Position numbers and translations under genes: made by a program. The notes beneath the pieces were generated by a model. That model ran no database searches, was not told where the DNA came from, and saw only the letters and a list, made by a program, of their open reading frames with translations. Of a stretch of DNA of 64,000 bases, positions 37,123-43,919 are shown piece by piece (position 1 is the stretch's first letter; the number at the start of each line of letters is the position of its first letter). The stretch is from NCBI RefSeq assembly GCF_019929185.1, contig NZ_JAHZPC010000004.1, positions 1 through 64,000 on the forward strand. Reading direction: 5' to 3'. Source of the stretch: Streptococcus parasanguinis (lineage in GTDB: Bacteria > Bacillota > Bacilli > Lactobacillales > Streptococcaceae).

Positions 37123-38089
37123 ATTTGGAAACATCTTTTGGCAGTATGTGGTATCCCGCAGGCGCCTGCTCTATCTAGTGGTCATCTTTTTGATGGTCGA
37201 TTTGGTCTTTGCCTTTCTCTTTCCAGAGACGGGGACGGTTTTTATCTATGCGACTCTGATGCTAGGATTTTTTACCATCTGTATCTTGATCTGGGATTTC
37301 GCTATGACCTTTCAGGAGTACCGCAAAGCTCTGCTGTATGAGGAAATAGAGCTTGCCTCACCACTGGAACATCTCCTTTATGAAAAATATACAGAAGAAC
37401 AGCAGGCGCGCCTGGAGCAAGGCAAAGTAGCCCAGGCCAAGTTCAATGACCTGATGGATTACTACACCCTCTGGGTTCACCAGATTAAGACGCCCATTGC
37501 AGCTAGCCACCTCTTGGTCCAAGATGTCGAGACACCTATTGTCAAGCAGCAGATGGAGCAGGAGCTTTTCAAGATTGACTCCTATGCCAATCTGGTTCTG
37601 CAGTACCTGCGACTGGAGAGTTTTCATGACGATCTGGTCTTAAAGCGCGTGTCGCTAGAGGACTTGGTCAAAGAAGTGGTCCGCAAATATGCCCTCTTTT
37701 TTATCCAAAAGAACTTGACAGTGAACCTGCATGATTTGGATGTCGCCGTCATTACCGATCGCAAGTGGCTTTTGGTCATCATCGAGCAACTCTTGTCCAA
37801 TAGCCTCAAGTACACCAGTACAGGTGGAATTGAGATCTATTTCAAAGACCAGACCCTCTATATAAAAGACAGCGGGATTGGAATCAAAAATAGCGATGTC
37901 CTCCGCGTATTTGAGCGGGGCTTCTCTGGTTACAATGGCCACATGACCCAGCAATCCTCAGGGCTGGGGCTCTATCTGTCTAAGAAAATTGCAGAGCAAT
38001 TGGGCCACAAGATTAGTCTCCACTCAGAGGTTGGCCAAGGCACAACCGTCGCTATTCGCTTTGAAGAGAAGAAGTTGGTCATGGATTAG
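37115..38089 (+). CDS. Intramembrane-sensing histidine kinase (BceS-like)
   Basis: A 324-aa kinase with two membrane helices at residues 18-36 and 43-63 and almost no external loop, typical of intramembrane-sensing kinases that read the flux state of a Bce transporter. His122 in WVHQIKTPIA is the phosphorylation site. The ATP lid shows NSLKYTS, KDSGIGI and SSGLGLYLSKKI. It pairs with the upstream regulator and the downstream transporter at 38349-41093. Confidence 0.9.
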   Translation: MNKFGNIFWQYVVSRRRLLYLVVIFLMVDLVFAFLFPETGTVFIYATLMLGFFTICILIWDFAMTFQEYRKALLYEEIELASPLEHLLYEKYTEEQQARLEQGKVAQAKFNDLMDYYTLWVHQIKTPIAASHLLVQDVETPIVKQQMEQELFKIDSYANLVLQYLRLESFHDDLVLKRVSLEDLVKEVVRKYALFFIQKNLTVNLHDLDVAVITDRKWLLVIIEQLLSNSLKYTSTGGIEIYFKDQTLYIKDSGIGIKNSDVLRVFERGFSGYNGHMTQQSSGLGLYLSKKIAEQLGHKISLHSEVGQGTTVAIRFEEKKLVMD

Positions 38090-38101
38090 TTTTTTTCCAT
38101 C

Positions 38102-38115
38102 TTACAAAAATGTAA
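38102..38115. promoter_or_regulatory. BceR-type binding site, TTACA-N4-TGTAA
   Basis: TTACA-AAAA-TGTAA fits the BceR target consensus TNACA-N4-TGTAA. It lies about 54 bp before a -10-like TACAAT at 38170-38175. An identical site with identical right flank (AAGGTTAGGTTATGG part) occurs at 63140. Confidence 0.85.
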
Positions 38116-38204
38116 GAAATAAACGGTAAAATGAAAGGTTAGGTTATGGTAGCCGCCTTTTATTTTTTATACAATAGTCTCATCAAATGAAGGAGGTCAA
38201 GAAA

Positions 38205-38333
38205 ATGAAACTCTTGAAATGGATGAAACAACCCAAAAAGATTAAGAAACCAAATGAGCAAACCGATCTGGAAAAGACGGAATTTGGTCTCCAAGTCCTG
38301 CAACAAACCCAAGAATTTTTCTTGATCTACTAG
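38205..38333 (+). CDS. Small basic protein, 42 aa, ahead of the Bce ABC genes
   Basis: A short frame beginning MKLLKWMKQPKKIKK and ending EFFLIY, with AAGGAGGTC 6 nt upstream and the next gene 15 bp downstream. The N-terminal third is strongly basic and amphipathic and the rest is acidic and Gln-rich. No family recognised. It could be a small regulator or accessory subunit. The second transporter copy at 63265 lacks it. Confidence 0.68.
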   Translation: MKLLKWMKQPKKIKKPNEQTDLEKTEFGLQVLQQTQEFFLIY

Positions 38334-38348
38334 AAAAAGGAGAAAAGT

Positions 38349-39107
38349 ATGTCATTGCTAGACGTTCAACACATCAAAAAAATCTACAAAACCCGCTTTC
38401 AAGGGACGCAGGTCGAAGCCCTAAAGGATATTCACTTCACTGTTGAAAAAGGGGAGTACGTTGCCATCATGGGGGAATCAGGATCCGGGAAATCGACCCT
38501 TCTCAATATCCTAGCTATGCTGGACCAGCCGACGGAAGGCCGGGTCTACCTCAATAGCACCGACACCTCGACCATCAAAAACAAGGATGCCTCCAGTTTC
38601 CGTCGGGAAAAACTAGGCTTTGTCTTTCAAGACTTCAACCTGCTGGATACCTTGTCCGTCAAGGACAATATCCTCCTGCCTCTAGTCCTCTCACGCAGAC
38701 CGGTCAAGGAAATGATGAGCAAGGTCGATAGCGTGAGTCGGGAGTTGGGCATTCACCAACTCCTTGAGAAATATCCCTACGAAATTTCTGGTGGGCAAAA
38801 GCAACGGGTGGCTGTAGCACGGGCCATCATCACATCTCCAGAAATTCTCCTTGCTGATGAGCCAACAGGGGCGCTGGATTCCAAGTCTTCGGCTGCTCTT
38901 CTAGATGTCTTTGAAGATATCAATAGCATGGGACAAACCATCCTCATGGTGACCCACTCAACCGCAGCGGCAGCTCGGGCCAAGCGCGTGCTCTTTATCA
39001 AGGACGGGATTCTCTACAATCAGATCTTCCGTGGGGAAAAGACAGAGCGCCAGATGTTCCAAGAAATCTCGGATACCCTGACAGTCATGGCAAGTGAGGT
39101 GGAGTAG
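38349..39107 (+). CDS. Bce-type ABC transporter ATP-binding protein
   Basis: A 252-aa ATPase of the MacB/BceA class for detoxification of wall-active peptides or lipid-II-binding antibiotics. Walker A GESGSGKS is at residues 42-49, the Q-loop in GFVFQDFNLLD, signature SGGQKQRVAVARA, Walker B ILLADEPTGALD, and the H-loop VTHS. It is followed immediately by the permease. It is almost identical to the copy beginning at 63265, differing in only a few residues over the overlapping stretch. Confidence 0.94.
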   Translation: MSLLDVQHIKKIYKTRFQGTQVEALKDIHFTVEKGEYVAIMGESGSGKSTLLNILAMLDQPTEGRVYLNSTDTSTIKNKDASSFRREKLGFVFQDFNLLDTLSVKDNILLPLVLSRRPVKEMMSKVDSVSRELGIHQLLEKYPYEISGGQKQRVAVARAIITSPEILLADEPTGALDSKSSAALLDVFEDINSMGQTILMVTHSTAAAARAKRVLFIKDGILYNQIFRGEKTERQMFQEISDTLTVMASEVE

Positions 39108-41093
39108 ATGTTTCGATTAACCACTAAACTAGCTTGCTCTAATCTCATCAAGAACCGCAAGCTCTATTATCCCTTTGCGATTGCGGTCATTCTCGCAGTG
39201 ACCATCGCCTACCTCTTTGACTCCCTGACCTTTAATCCTCACATTCATGAGCTTCGAGGGGGAGATCCCATGATATTTACCCTGGTCTTGGGACTGTTCG
39301 TGGTCAATGCTGCGGGAGCTATCATCGTGCTCTATGCCAATAGCTTCGTCATGAAAAATCGCTCCAAGGAGCTGGGGATCTACAGCATGCTAGGCCTTGA
39401 AAAACGCCATCTCATCAGCATGATCTTCAAGGAACTCTTGCTTTTTGGCTTTCTAACCATCTCAGCCGGTGTCTTGATTGGAGCCCTTTTTGACAAGCTG
39501 ATCTTTGCCTTTCTCTTGAAACTCATGAAGATGAAGGTCCAGCTAGTGTCCACCTTCCAACCTGGGATTGTGGTCTTAGTTTTTGTCACCTTTGGTCTCA
39601 TCTTTGCCCTTTTGGTTCTTCTCAACGCTTGGCGGATTCTTCGTTTGAATGCTCTGCAACTGACACGTGAGAAAGCGAGTGGTGAAAAGAAAGCTCGCTT
39701 CTTGTGGCCCCAAACCATCCTGGGCTTAGCCTCTCTCGGTTTTGGCTACTACCTGGCTTTGTCTGTCAAAGACCCCATGTCTGCGATTTTGATCTTCTTT
39801 CTAGCCGTTATCCTGGTCATGATCGGGACCTACCTGCTCTTTAATGCGGGGATCACCGTCTTCTTGCACCTGCTTAAGAAAAAGAAGGGGTATTATTACC
39901 AACCTAACAACATGATCTCGGTCTCTAACCTCATCTATCGTATGAAGAAAAATGCAGTGGGGCTTGCGACTATTGCCATCCTCTCGACCATGGTGCTGGT
40001 GACCATCTCTGCAGCCACTAACATCTATGTCGGTAGCGAAATGGTCAAGAAAATCATGGCGCCTCATGATTTCTCTGTCCAAGGAAAAGGGGTAGACCTG
40101 GAGCTAATCAATCAGAAATTTGATGAATTTGCGTCTGAACATCATCTTGAGATCAAAAATCGTGACCTGATGACCTATGCCAACTTTGGGGTCAAATCAC
40201 AAAAGGGCACGGATTTCACCGTCTATCAAGCTGATGAACGCAAGGTCATTCCTAAAACCGTCTTTCTGGTCTTTGATGCAGCTAGTTATGAACAAATGAC
40301 AGGAGAAAAGGTTGATCTGACCGGCAACCAAGTCATCCTCTTTGCTCATAACAAGGCTCTTAAGGGGCAAAAGCAGTTCACTATCAATGGCCAAGACTTC
40401 CAAGTCAAGGAAGAAGTGACCAAGGATTTTATCACCGATCACGTGCCCAATCAGTTTAACATGCTGACGGAGGATTTCAACTACCTAATCGTACCTGACC
40501 TCTCAGCCTTTATCGCCCAGTTTCCAAATCTGGCCATCTATACCAATATCTATGGTGGTTTCAATGTCAATGTCGATGAAGATCAGCAACTCAAGCTAGC
40601 AGCTAGCTATGACAAGATGATCGATGAATTGAGCAGCCAACAGGCCCAAGGAACATTTGTCTATGGGGGGAACCGTGCCAATGATGTGGCAGGGTTGAAT
40701 AGCCTCTTTGGTGGTATCTTCTTTATCGGTATTTTCTTGTCATTGATCTTTATGGTCGGAACGGTCATCGTCATCTACTACAAGCAAATCTCAGAAGGCT
40801 ATGAAGACCGTGATCGCTTCGTCATCCTCCAACAGGTGGGGCTTGATGAACACGAGGTCAAACGGACCATCAACCGTCAAGTGCGGACCGTCTTCTTCCT
40901 CCCTCTCATCTTTGCCTTTATCCACCTGGCCTTTGCCTACCATATGATCCGCCTCATTCTCAAAGTCCTCGGTGTCATCAATAGTGGCCAAGTCCTCGTC
41001 GTAACCCTCAGCGTTTGTGGTGTCTTTCTCGTCACCTACCTGATCGTCTTTTGGATCACCTCTCGGAGCTACCGTAAGATTGTGCAGATTTAA
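39108..41093 (+). CDS. Bce-type ABC transporter permease (FtsX-like)
   Basis: A 661-aa permease with ten predicted membrane helices and the large extracellular domain between helices 7 and 8 (about residues 310-535) that marks BceB proteins and senses the peptide. The FtsX-like core is seen as YANSFVMKNRSKELGIYSMLGLEKRHL and, near the C-terminus, the second repeat EGYEDRDRFVILQQVGLDEHEV. It starts one base after the ATPase stop. With the kinase it forms the sensory complex; substrate unknown. Confidence 0.93.
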   Translation: MFRLTTKLACSNLIKNRKLYYPFAIAVILAVTIAYLFDSLTFNPHIHELRGGDPMIFTLVLGLFVVNAAGAIIVLYANSFVMKNRSKELGIYSMLGLEKRHLISMIFKELLLFGFLTISAGVLIGALFDKLIFAFLLKLMKMKVQLVSTFQPGIVVLVFVTFGLIFALLVLLNAWRILRLNALQLTREKASGEKKARFLWPQTILGLASLGFGYYLALSVKDPMSAILIFFLAVILVMIGTYLLFNAGITVFLHLLKKKKGYYYQPNNMISVSNLIYRMKKNAVGLATIAILSTMVLVTISAATNIYVGSEMVKKIMAPHDFSVQGKGVDLELINQKFDEFASEHHLEIKNRDLMTYANFGVKSQKGTDFTVYQADERKVIPKTVFLVFDAASYEQMTGEKVDLTGNQVILFAHNKALKGQKQFTINGQDFQVKEEVTKDFITDHVPNQFNMLTEDFNYLIVPDLSAFIAQFPNLAIYTNIYGGFNVNVDEDQQLKLAASYDKMIDELSSQQAQGTFVYGGNRANDVAGLNSLFGGIFFIGIFLSLIFMVGTVIVIYYKQISEGYEDRDRFVILQQVGLDEHEVKRTINRQVRTVFFLPLIFAFIHLAFAYHMIRLILKVLGVINSGQVLVVTLSVCGVFLVTYLIVFWITSRSYRKIVQI

Positions 41094-41116
41094 GAAAAGA
41101 AACTCAAATTAAATTA

Positions 41117-41254
41117 GAAACTTTCCTTAGGTGAGTACGGACGTCAGCGAACTTCGAAGAAGTTCCATGACTAATTATTGAGCCTAAGGTCTCAATAATT
41201 CCGAGTGCCTGAAACATAATTATTTCAGGCACTTTTCTCACAGCGGAAAGTTTC
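41117..41254. ncRNA. Multibranched structured element (candidate RNA or mobile repeat)
   Basis: GAAACTTTCC (41117-41126) pairs with GGAAAGTTTC (41245-41254), and inside it GTGAG (41131) with CTCAC (41237), giving a closing stem. Three perfect hairpins follow: GAACTTC/GAAGTTC with loop GAA, AATTATTGAG/CTCAATAATT, and AGTGCCTGAAA/TTTCAGGCACT followed by TTTT. Together they make a four-way junction. Strand is not determined. No Rfam family is recognised. Confidence 0.55.
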
Positions 41255-41419
41255 AATATACTCTAATAATAATCAGATATTATTTGGATATTTTTGCACA
41301 ATAATCCAGCATAGGTTATTCAAAGAAAAGAATTGTCAATTTTTTTAGCTTGCTCATAGCGGGCTTTTTTGTACGAAAACCGAATGCGATTGTTTTTGTT
41401 TTTCAAAGGGATACACAAA

Positions 41420-41448
41420 AAAGACTGAACCCGTAGAGTTCAGTCTTT
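41420..41448. terminator. Terminator of SemiSWEET 1
   Basis: AAAGACTGAAC/GTTCAGTCTTT, 11-bp perfect stem, 7-nt loop, 3' of the minus-strand gene. Confidence 0.85.
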
Positions 41449-41460
41449 GTTCACTTTCTA

Positions 41461-41724
41461 TTAAAGTGATGTAAGGAAAGTCAATCCCCCTAGGATGACA
41501 CCTGCCGAATTCGGAATGATCAAAATCCAGTCTTTTTTAGGTTCCTTTGTCCAACCATAAATGACCCAGATCAAGCAAGAAATAGCAGCTGACAAGGGTT
41601 GGAAAGGTTGGGCCTTATTTCCCTGTAAATTAGCAATAATTTGTGGGATGTAGGCAATGAAAACGATAATCCCAATAAAGGCACCGATCGAGCCAACGAT
41701 TTTGTTGATTTTTTGTTTATTCAT
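41461..41724 (-). CDS. SemiSWEET sugar transporter 1
   Basis: An 87-aa triple-helix-bundle protein of the PQ-loop/MtN3 family that works as a dimer to move sugars by facilitated diffusion. The PQ motif appears in FIAYIPQIIANLQGN, followed by FQPLSAAISCLIWVIYGW and a third helix. It is divergent from a second SemiSWEET gene at 42013; the two share about half their residues. The substrate is unknown; glucose or sucrose are known for the family. Confidence 0.86.
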   Translation of the reverse strand: MNKQKINKIVGSIGAFIGIIVFIAYIPQIIANLQGNKAQPFQPLSAAISCLIWVIYGWTKEPKKDWILIIPNSAGVILGGLTFLTSL

Positions 41725-41745
41725 AAAATTTTACCTCTGTGTATC

Positions 41746-41774
41746 AGAATAGCATAAGTAGGAAGAAAATGCAA
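41746..41774 (-). promoter_or_regulatory. Promoter of SemiSWEET 1
   Basis: Minus strand TTGCAT (41774-41769) and TATTCT (41751-41746), spacing 17 bp. The -35 is part of the palindrome at 41769. Confidence 0.55.
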
Positions 41775-41794
41775 ATAATTTGCATGCTATGCAA
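41769..41794. promoter_or_regulatory. Overlapping palindromes at the SemiSWEET 1 promoter
   Basis: ATGCAAA-TAA-TTTGCAT (41769-41785) overlaps TTGCAT-GCT-ATGCAA (41780-41794), giving three alternating half-sites across the -35 box. Likely binding site of an unknown regulator. Confidence 0.5.
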
Positions 41795-41941
41795 GATGAA
41801 AATGATTACATTCGCACAAAATTAGACAATGTGTCAAAAAAATGGCAACTAGAGAGAAGACTCTCTCGAAAAGAAATCCATCTTCCTGCAAAATCACAAG
41901 ATTGTGACACTTTACAGTTCGGTAACATTTGAAAAAAAGAC

Positions 41942-41970
41942 TTGAATTTGTAAAGGACAAAAGGTAGAAT
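41942..41970 (+). promoter_or_regulatory. Promoter of SemiSWEET 2
   Basis: TTGAAT (41942-41947) and TAGAAT (41965-41970), spacing 17 bp. A TCACAA/TTGTGA dyad lies about 30 bp upstream. Confidence 0.6.
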
Positions 41971-42012
41971 AGTGCATACTTTAAAAAAAGAAAAGGAAAT
42001 GGTAGTTTCAAA

Positions 42013-42270
42013 ATGAATGAAAAACAAATGAAAATTCTTGGTTGGGTTGCGACCTTTATGTCTGTTATGATGTATGTGTCTTACTTCCCACAAATCATGG
42101 ATAACCTCGCAGGTCACAAAGGGAACTTTATTCAACCGCTTGTCGCAGCCATCAATTGTAGTCTTTGGGTCTATTATGGACTCTTTAAAAAAGAACGCGA
42201 TATCCCACTTGCTGCAGCTAATGCACCAGGGATCATCTTTGGTTTGATCACAGCCGTCACAGCCTTGTAA
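42013..42270 (+). CDS. SemiSWEET sugar transporter 2
   Basis: An 85-aa PQ-loop protein with three helices; MYVSYFPQIMDNLAGHKG carries the PQ motif and FIQPLVAAINCSLWVYYGLF the conserved Asn/Trp pocket residues. It is paralogous to the gene at 41461 and transcribed away from it. Bacterial SemiSWEETs are homodimers; two different half-transporters side by side could also form a heterodimer, which is inference. Confidence 0.86.
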   Translation: MNEKQMKILGWVATFMSVMMYVSYFPQIMDNLAGHKGNFIQPLVAAINCSLWVYYGLFKKERDIPLAAANAPGIIFGLITAVTAL

Positions 42271-42278
42271 TTAATTAA

Positions 42279-42312
42279 AAAAGCTGGACAAAAGTCTGGC
42301 TTCTTTTTTTAT
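42279..42312 (+). terminator. Terminator of SemiSWEET 2
   Basis: AGCTGGAC-AAAA-GTCTGGCT (two G-T pairs) followed by a T tract. Confidence 0.75.
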
Positions 42313-42377
42313 GACTTCACTCATTTCCATGGTATAATGGGAGGACTATTCATAGAGAAGATCAAAAGGAGACACGA

Positions 42378-42755
42378 GTGGATCAAAAACATCACTGTCA
42401 AGTCCTATGGGCGAAAAATAAATACCTGGTACTCAGTCGTTCCAGTAATCTCTACAAGGAAATCCGGGAGTACCTCAAGCAAGACCAGGTAGAGGTCAGC
42501 CACGTCGAGGGCCTGATCCAGCAAGCGCTGGCCTTGCCAGAAAATCGTGGCCAGGTCTCCAATGCCTTTCAGCATATCTGGGGCTATTTCAAAAAGCAGG
42601 CGACTGCAGAGGAAAAGGCGGACTTTATGCTGCTACTTGAGAAATACCAGCATGGCCAAGCCCAGCAAGAAGATCTGATCAAGGGAATCCAGACGCTATT
42701 GGAGCGCTACCCCAATCGCTACTTACAAGACTCGACGCTACTAGGAGCTCAATAG
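42378..42755 (+). CDS. YbgA-like DUF1722 protein
   Basis: A 125-aa protein of the DUF1722 (YbgA) family, with FQHIWGYFKKQATAEEKADFMLLLEKYQHGQ and LLERYPNRYLQDSTLLG as recognisable blocks. The start is GTG with AAAGGAG 7 nt upstream. It is followed without gap by the TIGR02328 gene. In Gammaproteobacteria ybgA is linked to the photolyase gene. Function unknown. Confidence 0.82.
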   Translation: MDQKHHCQVLWAKNKYLVLSRSSNLYKEIREYLKQDQVEVSHVEGLIQQALALPENRGQVSNAFQHIWGYFKKQATAEEKADFMLLLEKYQHGQAQQEDLIKGIQTLLERYPNRYLQDSTLLGAQ

Positions 42756-43121
42756 ATGAGACTCTGGCACCAAGACTTGATTCCCAAACTCCCTCGTCCC
42801 CAGCTCCTAGGCCAACACCGGGAATGCTGCGCCCTTCGAGGCAATGGCTGGGGCAAGAAGCACGCGACGGTCAACTATGTCTTTGACTACTCGCCCTATC
42901 GCCTCTACGCCTATCACCGCCTGATCATGGAGGAGATGACCGCTCGTGGCTACAAGGTTAGCCCAGAGTGGTGGGAGCCAACCTACCGAGGCAAGACCTG
43001 CCCAGCTTATTCAGAACTGGAAGAGGAAGGCTTGCCCACCCCTATCTATCCTGAACACCAGGCTACTTACCTACAAGAATGCTTAGATAACCTAGCAGAA
43101 AAAGGGATTTATATAGATTAA
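42756..43121 (+). CDS. TIGR02328 family protein (pyrimidine dimer glycosylase-like)
   Basis: A 121-aa protein starting MRLWHQDLIPKLPRPQLLGQHRECCALRGNGWGKKHATVNYVF, which matches the TIGR02328/Pyr_excise-like group related to T4 endonuclease V. The N-terminal residue after Met is Arg, not the catalytic Thr of T4 DenV, so glycosylase activity is uncertain. It begins on the base after the YbgA-like stop, in the same operon. Confidence 0.78.
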   Translation: MRLWHQDLIPKLPRPQLLGQHRECCALRGNGWGKKHATVNYVFDYSPYRLYAYHRLIMEEMTARGYKVSPEWWEPTYRGKTCPAYSELEEEGLPTPIYPEHQATYLQECLDNLAEKGIYID

Positions 43122-43125
43122 GAAA

Positions 43126-43154
43126 GAACGGACCAGACCAGGTTCGTTTTTTTG
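43126..43154 (+). terminator. Terminator after the TIGR02328 gene
   Basis: ACGGACC-AGACCA-type stem with GGTTCGT (one G-T pair), then seven T. Confidence 0.7.
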
Positions 43155-43177
43155 CGCGAAAAACCAACAAAATGCTT

Positions 43178-43213
43178 TGAAAGCGTTAATTTCTTTCTCA
43201 AACATGCTATAAT
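43178..43213 (+). promoter_or_regulatory. Promoter of the defence island with a cre-like box
   Basis: TGCTATAAT (43205-43213) is an extended -10. TGAAAGCGTTAATT (43178-43191) differs from the CcpA cre consensus TGWAARCGYTWNCW at one position and sits over the -35. Catabolite control is possible but unproven. Confidence 0.5.
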
Positions 43214-43238
43214 AATAGGAGATATCACGGAGGAAATT

Positions 43239-43913
43239 ATGACTGAAGCACTTATAAAGTCTAAACATCGTGTTCAAAAACATGGTGAAGTTTTTACGCC
43301 AGCATGGATGGTTCAGAAAATGCTAGATACTCCTGGTGTAAAAGAGGCGTGTGAAAATATTTATTCTACCTTTTTAGAACCTTCAGCTGGGGATGGGAAT
43401 TTTCTGGAAGCTATTCTAGAGAGAAAACTTTCAGCTGTGACTATTTATTATAATAAGCGGAATTGGAAAACAAAGTCCCTATTTGCCTTATCTTCAATAT
43501 ATGGTATCGAGTTTCTAGAAGATAACCTGGAAGTAGCTCGCTCTCGAATGTTTTTGCATTATTTGGATTGGTATGAAGACTCTTTTGGTGAGAGATTGGG
43601 TAGCAATACTGATGTCTATAAATCTGCTCATTACCTAATCAAAAAGAATATTGTAAGAGGAAATACTTTGACAAAGCGACACCCTGATTCAAATGAACTT
43701 ATTATGTTTAGTGAGTGGAAGCGAGTAAAAGGATATCCTAGTCTTGTTGAAGAAAAACGATTTGCTTTTGCTGAACTTTTTGGTGAGAATATTGATGGTG
43801 AGGATAGGGTTGTTGAGGGGCAATTAAGCCTCTTTGAAGAGTTAGATGAAGACTTGAGGGTTGGCAATACGAAGAAAGTAGTTATTCAAAAAGTATATAC
43901 ATTGGGAGATTAA
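43239..43913 (+). CDS. Half-size N6-adenine methyltransferase subunit (SAM-binding part)
   Basis: A 224-aa protein with the N-terminal parts of a gamma-type adenine methyltransferase: motif X-like VFTPAWMVQKM (18-28), motif I FLEPSAGDGNFL (45-56), motif II YGIEFLEDN with acidic Glu91, and a motif III-like VRGNTL. It ends before the catalytic NPPY (motif IV) and has no target-recognition domain. The 1456-aa protein that starts 6 bp downstream carries NPPY but degenerate motifs I and II, so the two could make one methyltransferase. The start at 43239 has GGAGG 6 nt upstream. AT-rich compared with flanking genes. Confidence 0.8.
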   Translation: MTEALIKSKHRVQKHGEVFTPAWMVQKMLDTPGVKEACENIYSTFLEPSAGDGNFLEAILERKLSAVTIYYNKRNWKTKSLFALSSIYGIEFLEDNLEVARSRMFLHYLDWYEDSFGERLGSNTDVYKSAHYLIKKNIVRGNTLTKRHPDSNELIMFSEWKRVKGYPSLVEEKRFAFAELFGENIDGEDRVVEGQLSLFEELDEDLRVGNTKKVVIQKVYTLGD

Positions 43914-43919
43914 AGAATT

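Larger units (their letters stand above)
41094..41460. other. Intergenic region between the Bce permease and SemiSWEET 1
   Basis: A 367-bp stretch without a gene. It holds the structured element at 41117-41254, an AT-rich part with no visible signal, and the SemiSWEET terminator at 41420-41448. Confidence 0.7.

Noticed and set aside
38777..39001. Minus-strand frame inside the Bce ATPase gene, also present in the second copy at 63693
   Set aside because: It is conserved only because the ATPase is conserved; it has no start signals.
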